Shown: positions 1 through 6,158 of the stretch, piece after piece | How the letters are laid out: the number at the start of each line of letters is the position of its first letter | How positions within the stretch are numbered: the stretch's first letter is position 1 | Assembly (NCBI GenBank): GCA_024278285.1 | Contig: JAJRTM010000114.1 | Span: 1 to 6,158, forward strand | DNA: 6,158 nucleotides | From: Planctomycetota bacterium | GTDB taxonomy: Bacteria > Planctomycetota > Planctomycetia > Planctomycetales > Planctomycetaceae | Direction: 5' to 3' | Position numbers and translations under genes: made by a program | Notes under the pieces: model-generated | The model's input: only the letters and a program-made list of their open reading frames with translations | Told to the model about the DNA's origin: nothing | Database searches by the model: none

Positions 1-1
1 A

Positions 2-2254
2 GGGATTCCGTTTTATCTGGCGGGGACAAAGAATGTTGCAACGCTTTCACTGGCCCGCTCGCTGGTTACGATTCTTCGTTTTGAACTGGAAAACTGGTCG
101 TTCCCGGCGATGAAAACCGTGTTGCGTCACTTGCGAATCTCGCTTCCCGGCATGACTGATTTTGAATACCGTGGACGAATTTGCCTGAACGCGGTTCGCT
201 CTTTGAATGTGCGGTCTGGTCGAAAGGAAATTCTTCGCCTGCTTCAATCCCGAGCCTCCCGCGAGCAGGAAAGTGCTTACGACAAGCTTAGCCCCAGCGA
301 TTATTCGATTGCGTATGAAACGCTGAGCGAGTTACAGAATCATCTTTCATCGCTGCATCAATCTCGAACGTATTCCGAACAGGTGATGAACCTGCTGGCT
401 TGTAGTCGGGAATTACTTTTCGGGAACGATGCAAACAAACAACGCGATGGCATAAATAATCAGGCGATGGCTTTAAGTGAGCAATGGGATTTCGTCGCAG
501 GAATGCTGCGCGAGGCGGCTTTGTTTCAGGATCAATTGATTGCAGAAGGAGCGAAAAAACAGAGTTTGACGAAAGTGACGCTGTCTCAATTTGCAACCTG
601 GGTAGAGGAACAGTTTCACTCGCAGACAATTCCTGCACCGCGAGCAAAACCGGGGGAAGTGATGATTCTGCCGGCTAGTGATGCAAGGCATCTTTGCGTT
701 CCGTATTTGTTTATTACCGGATTACAGGAGGGAGCGTTTCCGCAAAACGCAGACCGACAGCCTTTTTACAGCGAGCAGGAAAGACGCCAGTGGATTGAAC
801 TGGGCGTGCAGTTAGATGTACGCGAATCGCAGTATCAGGAAGAGATGCAGTTTTTTTACCGATTAGTTACCCGTGCCCATCAGCAAGTGACGCTTTCCTG
901 TTCGCGAGTTTCTAAAAAAGGACAGCCGCAGTATGCGTCCGCCTTTTATCAAACCGTTCTCTCCCTGTTCGATGCAAAATCGCTTCACGAACAAGAGGTA
1001 GGGAAACTTTCGCCCGTTCCTGATTCGAACGATTTGTTAACACTTTCCGAAGTTCGCATGAACGCTGTTGAGCAGATGTTTCAATCTCAAGCAGGTTTGT
1101 TGAAATGGTGGCAGGAGACCTCCCCTGTAAAACTGAGTGCTGTTTCGTTAATGGCAGCAGTCGGGATGAACGCTTACCGCTTCGAACAGCACGGTTTTTC
1201 GATGTTTGAAGGTCTTGTTTGCAACCCGGATAATTTGCAGTCACTTGCTGCCCATTACAACGACGATTACACATTCAGTGCAACGAAACTGGAATCTTAC
1301 GCGAATTGCCCCTTTCGATTTTTCATGGATTCAGTGTTAAAGTTGTCGCCAGTCCAAAACCCGAAACTCGCCACCGATTACGCCAAGCGAGGCAACATCG
1401 TGCACGACGTTCTATCCCAGTTGCATGAAAATGATCTGGCAAAATTGCTCGAAGTATCTTCAGGTGAGAACTCGTTAGTCCTGGCAGAGAAATTTCTGGA
1501 ACTGCTCGCAGAGAAATTTGATATCAATTATCCGCGAGGCGATTTGCAAACTGCGATCGATCAGATCGAACGAAAATTGATTACCGAATGGGGAGAGTTA
1601 TATTGCGATCAGGCATCCAGCTATTCAGAAAGTTTGGAATCAACCTGGGAAGAAACACCAGCGACTCAATTCCGCGAACTTTCCTTTGGCAGCACAAAAG
1701 AAACGGAGAAATCGGAGAAATCACTCCCTGCAATCCACTTTGGCAACGACGAGCAGAAAATAAAAGTAGAAGGACGAATTGACCGTATCGATGTTGGGCG
1801 CATTGAAGGGCAGGATGTCTTTACGATCATCGATTATAAAACAGGAATGATTCCGCGAGTAAAAACCGAAGACGTTTCCGCAGGGACCGGCTTGCAGTTG
1901 GCGCTCTATGCGGTCGCAGTGATGAGGCTCAAATTGTTAGGCGAAGACGCAATCCCCTGGCAAGTCGGCTATTGGGGGATCAAAGAAAAAGGGTACGAAG
2001 CGAAGTTCGTCAAAAAAAGCAAAAAAGGCCCCCAGCAACTCGCAGAAGAAGTGCTCGCGAACTGGGAAGAAGAACTCGACCGCATCCTCCCCGCAATGGT
2101 GAATTCAATCCGCGAAGGCGAGTTCCCCGTTTACTCATCAAACGAAAAATGCACCGAACGCTGCCCGTACAGCACCATCTGCAGAGTCAACCAAATTCGT
2201 TCGCTACCCGTTCAACTGGAAAAGAACTGGTCGTTTCAGAAAATTGCGGAATGA
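2..2254 (+). CDS. addB: AddB subunit of the AddAB helicase-nuclease, C-terminal part (5' end outside the window)
   Basis: The frame is open from base 2 and gives 750 residues. An internal ATG at 110 is not the start, because the preceding residues (GIPFYLAGTKN, then LARSLVTILRFELENW) already read as AddB helicase-like core. AddB proteins are usually about 1,000-1,170 residues, so roughly the first third is missing, including any Walker A. Counting from base 2, GLQEGAFP (240-247) is the conserved AddB/RecC-type motif of the degenerate helicase half. The C-terminal PD-(D/E)XK RecB-type nuclease has His468, Asp594 (in GRIDRID), Asp611-x-Lys613 (in IIDYKTG) and Gln632 (in GLQLALY), so it looks catalytically intact. 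Cys436 (YANCPF) with Cys717, Cys721 and Cys727 matches the four-Cys iron-sulfur cluster of AddB. The subunit binds AddA, cuts the 5'-ended strand and, in characterised AddAB enzymes, recognises Chi. Its usual partner addA lies 1.8 kb downstream instead of next to it. The family call is firm; the exact AddB subtype is less so. Confidence 0.93.
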   Translation, partial: GIPFYLAGTKNVATLSLARSLVTILRFELENWSFPAMKTVLRHLRISLPGMTDFEYRGRICLNAVRSLNVRSGRKEILRLLQSRASREQESAYDKLSPSDYSIAYETLSELQNHLSSLHQSRTYSEQVMNLLACSRELLFGNDANKQRDGINNQAMALSEQWDFVAGMLREAALFQDQLIAEGAKKQSLTKVTLSQFATWVEEQFHSQTIPAPRAKPGEVMILPASDARHLCVPYLFITGLQEGAFPQNADRQPFYSEQERRQWIELGVQLDVRESQYQEEMQFFYRLVTRAHQQVTLSCSRVSKKGQPQYASAFYQTVLSLFDAKSLHEQEVGKLSPVPDSNDLLTLSEVRMNAVEQMFQSQAGLLKWWQETSPVKLSAVSLMAAVGMNAYRFEQHGFSMFEGLVCNPDNLQSLAAHYNDDYTFSATKLESYANCPFRFFMDSVLKLSPVQNPKLATDYAKRGNIVHDVLSQLHENDLAKLLEVSSGENSLVLAEKFLELLAEKFDINYPRGDLQTAIDQIERKLITEWGELYCDQASSYSESLESTWEETPATQFRELSFGSTKETEKSEKSLPAIHFGNDEQKIKVEGRIDRIDVGRIEGQDVFTIIDYKTGMIPRVKTEDVSAGTGLQLALYAVAVMRLKLLGEDAIPWQVGYWGIKEKGYEAKFVKKSKKGPQQLAEEVLANWEEELDRILPAMVNSIREGEFPVYSSNEKCTERCPYSTICRVNQIRSLPVQLEKNWSFQKIAE

Positions 2255-2270
2255 ATCTTGAGATAAACTA

Positions 2271-2298
2271 CAGACAAGATTGTATCTGATACTATAAT
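2271..2298 (+). promoter_or_regulatory. candidate sigma70-type promoter for the ATPase/TOPRIM-like pair
   Basis: A perfect TATAAT (2293-2298) is preceded at a 16-base spacing by CAGACA (2271-2276), which matches four of six bases of the TTGACA consensus. It sits 17 bases after the addB stop codon, in the only sizeable intergenic gap of the window. Transcription would begin near 2305 and give a leader of about 70 bases before the ATPase start. No other start signal was seen before addA, so this promoter could also feed addA. The call rests on consensus only; planctomycete promoters need not follow it. Confidence 0.5.
2274..2292. repeat. overlapping short inverted repeats inside the promoter spacer (operator candidate)
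   Basis: Two perfect short palindromes lie between the putative -35 and -10 boxes. ACAA-GA-TTGT occupies 2274-2283. GTATC-T-GATAC occupies 2282-2292 and ends on the base before TATAAT. A third, AGAT-TGT-ATCT (2277-2287), overlaps both. The position suits a repressor-binding site. The arms are only 4-5 bases, so chance in AT-rich DNA is a real alternative, and they are too weak and lack the U-run for a terminator of addB. Confidence 0.35.
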
Positions 2299-2380
2299 GC
2301 GTCTATCGTTACCAGATATTCTTGAGCAATGGCTGCATGGAAACAAACCGTTTATAACCCCGGCTGAGGAAGTGACATGA
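2297..2380 (+). CDS. possible 27-codon small ORF overlapping the ATPase start
   Basis: An ATG at 2297 opens a 27-codon frame that begins MRLSLPDILEQWLHG and closes with TGA at 2378-2380. This stop overlaps the ATPase ATG in the four-base ATGA arrangement typical of translational coupling. Against it: there is no Shine-Dalgarno sequence upstream, and the ATG overlaps the putative -10 box (TATAATG), so a transcript from that promoter would lack this start. It could only be made from addB read-through RNA. I do not recognise the peptide. It may be a coupling leader, a relic, or chance. Confidence 0.2.
   Translation: MRLSLPDILEQWLHGNKPFITPAEEVT
2366..2370 (+). promoter_or_regulatory. ribosome binding site of the ATPase gene
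   Basis: GAGGA lies six bases before the ATG at 2377, a good Shine-Dalgarno match and spacing. An in-frame TGA at 2365-2367 with no other start codon in between fixes 2377 as the earliest possible start of the ATPase. Confidence 0.7.
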
Positions 2381-3492
2381 TCACTCGCTTGTACATCGAC
2401 AATTACAAATGCTTTTCCAACTTCACCTACGAACCGCAAAGTTTGGACTTGCTGATCGGAAAAAACGGTTCCGGGAAAACAAGTGTTTTTGATGTCTTGC
2501 TGGACTTGAAAAGAATTGTTGTTGAGGGAGAGCCTGTTGATGATGTTTTTATGATTCCCTCTTTGAATGCCTGGGATAAACAAGAATTGCAAACCTTTGA
2601 ACTGACTCTTTCAGACGGTCCTGTCAGTTATTTGTATCGTTTGCAGATTCAACATGACTTGAAAACTAATTTCAGTAGAATCGTGGAAGAATCAGTTACT
2701 ATTGATGGTCAAAAAGAATTCTATTTATTCAACGAGGGGAACATTCATCTTCGAGGCGTCGGCACAAATTCAAAAGATAATATTTTTCCCCACACTGATA
2801 AGTTTTCTTATCTGGCATTACTTCCAGAAAGGAGTGAACTTGATGGATTACACTCCTTCAGAAATCTACTTGATAGAATACTTATCCTGTCACCCAATCC
2901 GACTGATATGCCTGCTGGCTCTTTTATTGAACGCAGTCAGCCTGATCACAAAATGAAATATCTTGCTGATTGGATTCGGCACCTTTCACAAGAATCGTTT
3001 CAATCATATTCGAGATTACAGGAATTGCTGAAAGACGGAGTTCTTGAGGGGTTCCGTAATCTGAATTTGGAAAAGACGACACCAACCAGCAGAAGGCTGA
3101 TGTTTGATTTTTCTTTTTCGGAGAGCGGAACAGGTGATCCTTTTACTTTATCCTTTGATCAGCTTTCAGATGGTCAACGAATGCTTGTTGCATTGTACAC
3201 AATTGTTTGTGCGTTGGAGGATCAAGACTACATTATCTGTATTGATGAGCCGGAAAGCTTTATCTCACTTCGGGAAATTCAACCTTGGTTAAGGATGATT
3301 GAAGATTTGGTTCACGAGAAGGGGCGGCAATGTTTGATGATTTCACATCACCCGGAAATGCTTAACTACTTGGCGAATGAGCATGGGACGCTACTTTATC
3401 GAGAGGAGTCAGGAGTTGTTCGCTCGAAAAAGTTTGAGTGTGACAAGGAATTACTCACACCCGGAGAAATTGTGGCAAGGGGATGGGAGTAA
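2377..3492 (+). CDS. OLD-like / AAA_15-AAA_21 family ATPase, first gene of a two-gene cassette
   Basis: This 371-residue protein has a complete ABC/SMC-type ATP-binding site. The N-terminus (ITRLYIDNYKCF) is the usual first strand of RecF/OLD-like ATPases. Walker A is GKNGSGKT (28-35), the ABC signature-like motif is LSDGQ (263-267), Walker B is IICIDEPE with Asp290 and Glu291, and the His switch is ISHHPE (322-327). Between the two halves is a short insertion of about 150 residues with no long coiled coil or zinc hook, so it is not a RecN, SbcC or Rad50 protein. It carries no TOPRIM domain of its own; the chain ends at GEIVARGWE, a tail I associate with ATPases of this type. ATPases like this serve as the DNA-sensing or effector-holding subunit in PARIS (AriA), Septu (PtuA) and OLD/Gabija systems, usually acting as ATP-dependent dimers or larger rings. 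The next gene starts two bases after its stop. The ATPase fold is certain; a role in defence is inferred from architecture. Lower G+C than addB and addA hints at acquisition. Confidence 0.88.
   Translation: MITRLYIDNYKCFSNFTYEPQSLDLLIGKNGSGKTSVFDVLLDLKRIVVEGEPVDDVFMIPSLNAWDKQELQTFELTLSDGPVSYLYRLQIQHDLKTNFSRIVEESVTIDGQKEFYLFNEGNIHLRGVGTNSKDNIFPHTDKFSYLALLPERSELDGLHSFRNLLDRILILSPNPTDMPAGSFIERSQPDHKMKYLADWIRHLSQESFQSYSRLQELLKDGVLEGFRNLNLEKTTPTSRRLMFDFSFSESGTGDPFTLSFDQLSDGQRMLVALYTIVCALEDQDYIICIDEPESFISLREIQPWLRMIEDLVHEKGRQCLMISHHPEMLNYLANEHGTLLYREESGVVRSKKFECDKELLTPGEIVARGWE
3485..3489 (+). promoter_or_regulatory. ribosome binding site that decides the start of the TOPRIM-like gene
   Basis: GGGAG, inside the last codons of the ATPase gene, lies five bases before the ATG at 3495. 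The alternative in-frame ATG at 3483 has its purine-rich stretch (AAGGGG) directly abutting the start codon, which is too close. The later start is therefore preferred. Confidence 0.6.
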
Positions 3493-3494
3493 AA

Positions 3495-4046
3495 ATGGCT
3501 CAGGAAGGAAAAATCAGACTGATTTTACTTGCAGAAGATAAACGGTCAGCGACTTTCATCAGGAAAATGATCATCAAACTTAATATCGGTGTGACAGATC
3601 GAACCATTCGTGAGCGAATTGCACCAAGTGGAAAAGGTTCTGGGAAAGCGTGGATCGAGCAGGAATTCCCGAGAGAGCTGTCAGCTTATCGCTCAATGAA
3701 TTATCAGGGAAACATTGGATTAGCTGTTGCCACTGATGCAGATGATGAATCTGTAGCCCAGCGAAAACAAAAACTTCTTGCCGGAACAAAACGAGAGAAA
3801 GCGGAAAAGGTCTGCTTATTAATTTCCAAATGGAGTATCGAAACATGGCTACTTTATTTTCGTGGCATCACTGTTGCCGAAGATAAAAAGTCGAAAAACG
3901 AATACGAAAATAAGGTTAAAGGCAAAAGTGTAGGGAAAGAGGCAGAGAAGTTTGTCGAAGAGTTCCGAAAACACAAGGCTGGTGAAGAACTCGTCACATT
4001 ACCAGCATTAAAAGAGGCGTATCAGGAACTCTCTCGGATTTTGTAG
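3495..4046 (+). CDS. putative TOPRIM-like effector protein paired with the ATPase
   Basis: This protein has 183 residues from the preferred start (187 from ATG 3483). I do not recognise a named family with certainty. Visible: a hydrophobic first strand leading into an acidic turn, LILLAED (9-15, Glu14 and Asp15), then a helix; a second hydrophobic strand ending in a DxD-type acidic motif, VATDADD (Asp81, Asp83, Asp84); and a conserved-looking SKWSIETW (111-118) with Glu116. The order Glu, then DxD, is that of the metal-binding TOPRIM fold of OLD nucleases, topoisomerases and primases, although the usual E-G after the first strand is E-D here. The C-terminal third is rich in Lys and Glu (KSKNEYENKVKGKS) and may contact nucleic acid or the ATPase. 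There is no signal peptide or membrane segment. Tight packing behind an OLD-like ATPase supports a split ATPase/TOPRIM nuclease pair, as in PARIS AriA/AriB. Alternatives are a DUF4276-like or RloB-like protein; the HEFEALLF-type motif of DUF4276 is absent. The nuclease activity is inferred. Confidence 0.6.
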   Translation: MAQEGKIRLILLAEDKRSATFIRKMIIKLNIGVTDRTIRERIAPSGKGSGKAWIEQEFPRELSAYRSMNYQGNIGLAVATDADDESVAQRKQKLLAGTKREKAEKVCLLISKWSIETWLLYFRGITVAEDKKSKNEYENKVKGKSVGKEAEKFVEEFRKHKAGEELVTLPALKEAYQELSRIL

Positions 4047-4051
4047 ACGTT

Positions 4052-6158
4052 ATGAAATACACTCCTCAACAAGAACAGGCGATTACGACGCGGTCGGTTT
4101 CTGTGGCTTTGGCTGCGGGGGCGGGGTGTGGGAAGACGTTTGTTTTGACGCAGCGGTTTGTGGCCCAGTTGGTGGAAGATCCGAGTGAGGAAACACTGGC
4201 CGGCCTAATGGCGATTACCTTTACCGATCGGGCGGCTCGGGAAATGCGGGATCGAATTCGTGACACCGTAAGGCAGCAACTCGCCTGGTGCAGTGAAGAA
4301 GAAGCTGGGGCGTGGGAAACGATTTTGCGGGAATTGGAATCGGCTCGCATTCAAACGGTTCACTCTTTTTGCACTGCAACGCTGCGGTCTCATGCAACAG
4401 AATTGGGGATGGATCCCGATTTCGCGGTGCTGGATGAGCCAACCGCTTCTGCGATGCTCAATCAAGCGGTGCAAACGGTTCTCGAACAGCAGTTGCGTGA
4501 AAAAAACGAACAAGCCAGCGAGTTGGTTTTACGTTACGGGCTTGAAGGCGTTCAGCAACTTCTACGATCTTTTGCGAAACAGCGATTCCGTTACCGGGAA
4601 GCAGCACAGATTGCTCAAGACGAGAAAAGCTTGATCAATTTCTGGCTCGACCATTTTCATCACGAATATCTGCCGAAGCGATTCAAACACTTTGCAGATT
4701 CAGCCGCTGTGCAGGAGGTGAAGCGTTTGCTCCATGAAAACAGTGCACTCCCCAAGGTGATGCAGCAAAGATTCGCCGTGATGGCAGGGCTGTTTGATTT
4801 ACTCGATGAAAACGGAATGCTCAGTTTGCAGCAGCTTACTGAAATGAACGCTGCTGCGAAAATTCAGGGAGGCGGAAGCAAAAAGAACTGGGAGACTGAA
4901 GAACTTTATGAATCCGTGGGCAGTGCGCTGAAGCAACTGCGAGACTTAATCAAGAAATTGCTTGAGTCAATCGAGTTCGATAACGCCGGGGCAGAACTTG
5001 GTGCGAGGTTTGGGTTGCAGTTGCTTCGTTTATCAGAATTAGTGATCGAGGAATTTCAAGAACAAAAACAGCAACGCGCGGCTCTTGATTTTGATGATCT
5101 CATTCTGATGATGCGAGATTTACTCGAACAACATCCCGCGGTCACAAAACAACTTCAGCAGACGACACAGTTTTTAATGCTGGATGAATTTCAGGATACC
5201 GACCCGGTGCAAACGCAAATTGTGAAATCGGTTTGTGGGGATCGATTGACATCCGGCGGGCTGTTTCTCGTTGGTGATGTGAAGCAATCGATTTATCGAT
5301 TTCGTCGAGCAGACCCAACGGTTTTCCAGCAGTTACGCCGACAGATTCCCGAAGCGGGGCGGCTGTCGCTGACGCAGAATTTTCGTTCTCAACAGGAAAT
5401 TCTCGACTTCGTCAACTTCCTTTTCGGGCCGGAAATGGGGGATGATTACGACGACCTGCACGCCTTCGATACAAAACGGTATCCTCCTAAAGCCAAGACC
5501 GAATTCTTGTGGTCAAGTGAAGAAGACCTTGCAGGCAGCAATGTCGATGTCAAACGAAAAGTAGAAGCCGAATGGATTGCGAGTCGTATTTCACAACTGC
5601 TGGATGACCCGACGCCCTGCATTCGTGAAAAGAATTCGACCAGTAAAGAAACAGAACTTCGCCGTGTTGAACCGGGCGATATCGTAATTCTGTTTCGTGC
5701 GTTCAGCAATCTGGCAGTATATGAAGATGCGTTGAGGAAGTCGGGTGTTGATTACTATGTCGTTGGGGGCCGTGCTTTTTTTGCTCAGCAGGAAATTTAT
5801 GATTTCATCAACCTGTGTAAATTTCTGGATGACGACACCGACGAAGTTTCACTCGCTGGGATTCTTCGCTCGCCCCTGTTTAGTTGGAGTGATGATTGCC
5901 TGATGTTGATGATACGGTTTCATGAAACGCTGCTGCAATCGATCCTAGCTGATGAAATTCCTGCGACGCTTCCTGATGATCAGCAGGCACCGGTCGCAAA
6001 CGCCCGGCGGGTACTAGGTCGGTTACTGATGATGCGAACAGAATCGGGGATTGGGCAACTGCTGCGGCACGCGGTGCATGAGACAGCGTATGATGCCGCC
6101 TTGTTATGCGAATTTCTGGGCGAACGGAAAGTGGCGAACCTGCAAAAGTTGATCGAGA
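4052..6158 (+). CDS. addA: AddA subunit of the AddAB helicase-nuclease, N-terminal part (3' end outside the window)
   Basis: An unbroken frame runs from ATG 4052 to the right edge (702 complete codons). AddA proteins are about 1,100-1,250 residues, so the later helicase motifs and the C-terminal RecB-type nuclease are not seen. Superfamily 1A (UvrD-type) motifs appear in order: Q motif YTPQQEQAI (3-11), Walker A AAGAGCGKT (21-29), motif Ia AITFTDRAA (54-62), IQTVHSF (100-106), Walker B MLDEFQDTD (376-384), motif III GDVKQSIYRFR (408-418), motif IV QNFRS (442-446), then GDIVILFR (542-549), GGRAFF (572-577) and LRSPLF (605-610), typical of AddA/RecB. It is the 3'-5' translocating motor and 3'-strand nuclease of the complex. 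The Q motif at residue 3 fixes the start. The gene begins five bases after the TOPRIM-like stop and has no clear Shine-Dalgarno sequence, so it may depend on translation or transcription of the genes before it. Confidence 0.95.
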   Translation, partial: MKYTPQQEQAITTRSVSVALAAGAGCGKTFVLTQRFVAQLVEDPSEETLAGLMAITFTDRAAREMRDRIRDTVRQQLAWCSEEEAGAWETILRELESARIQTVHSFCTATLRSHATELGMDPDFAVLDEPTASAMLNQAVQTVLEQQLREKNEQASELVLRYGLEGVQQLLRSFAKQRFRYREAAQIAQDEKSLINFWLDHFHHEYLPKRFKHFADSAAVQEVKRLLHENSALPKVMQQRFAVMAGLFDLLDENGMLSLQQLTEMNAAAKIQGGGSKKNWETEELYESVGSALKQLRDLIKKLLESIEFDNAGAELGARFGLQLLRLSELVIEEFQEQKQQRAALDFDDLILMMRDLLEQHPAVTKQLQQTTQFLMLDEFQDTDPVQTQIVKSVCGDRLTSGGLFLVGDVKQSIYRFRRADPTVFQQLRRQIPEAGRLSLTQNFRSQQEILDFVNFLFGPEMGDDYDDLHAFDTKRYPPKAKTEFLWSSEEDLAGSNVDVKRKVEAEWIASRISQLLDDPTPCIREKNSTSKETELRRVEPGDIVILFRAFSNLAVYEDALRKSGVDYYVVGGRAFFAQQEIYDFINLCKFLDDDTDEVSLAGILRSPLFSWSDDCLMLMIRFHETLLQSILADEIPATLPDDQQAPVANARRVLGRLLMMRTESGIGQLLRHAVHETAYDAALLCEFLGERKVANLQKLIE

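Noticed and set aside
2009..2027. A7 and A6 runs in addB as a possible frameshift site leading into a frame that stays open to 2289
   Set aside because: The shifted product would lose the Cys cluster, the zero frame encodes a normal Lys-rich AddB segment, and no stimulatory structure is evident.
2255..2292. Terminator for addB
   Set aside because: The only hairpins have 4-5 base stems and no following run of T.
2236..2592. 118-residue minus-strand ORF across the addB-ATPase gap
   Set aside because: It is antisense to the end of addB and to the ATPase Walker A region, shows no recognisable motif, and would need the two well-supported genes to be wrong.
2702..2956. 84-residue plus-strand ORF with hydrophobic stretches, possibly a small membrane protein
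   Set aside because: It lies wholly within the ATPase gene in another frame; the hydrophobic look comes from AT-rich codons read out of frame, and the ATPase frame is clearly the coding one.
4112..4138. Cys in the AddA P-loop (AAGAGCGKT) where Ser or Thr is more usual
   Set aside because: The position is a variable one in the GxxGKT pattern and the Lys and Thr are intact, so activity should be normal.
4205..4513. Overlapping ORFs on both strands in the first part of addA
   Set aside because: The addA frame carries an ordered set of helicase motifs through this stretch; the others are shadows.

Overview
The window is a piece of a bacterial addB-addA locus, the two-subunit helicase-nuclease that takes the place of RecBCD, with two unrelated genes lying between its subunits. 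All genes are on the + strand. From left to right: the C-terminal 750 residues of AddB (2-2254, cut by the left edge); a 122-base gap with a promoter-like sequence, small inverted repeats and a possible 27-codon ORF; a compact ABC/SMC-like ATPase of the AAA_15/AAA_21 (OLD-like) type (2377-3492); a 183-residue acidic-motif protein that reads as a divergent TOPRIM-like partner (3495-4046); and the N-terminal 702 residues of AddA (4052-6158, cut by the right edge). No RNA gene, transposon, CRISPR array or convincing terminator was seen, and no gene-free stretch exceeds 122 bases.

Organism: the AddA and AddB sequences, the moderate base composition and the C-terminal Cys cluster of AddB fit a planctomycete of the Gimesia/Rubinisphaera kind. 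This is an impression from protein style, not a database result. The two middle genes are visibly AT-richer (sampled 60-base lines about 33-48% G+C) than addB and addA (about 47-58%), which suggests that they were acquired.

How the genes may work together: AddB and AddA form a complex that loads on double-strand ends, unwinds and degrades DNA, and prepares ends for recombination; it also destroys linear phage DNA. The middle pair looks like a split version of the ATPase-plus-TOPRIM architecture known from OLD nucleases, Gabija (GajA) and PARIS (AriA/AriB). Its genes are tightly packed and have good ribosome binding sites. The upstream promoter-like sequence could drive both the pair and addA. 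The most interesting reading is a defence or DNA-repair module embedded in the addBA operon, perhaps tied to AddAB status. That functional link is inference.
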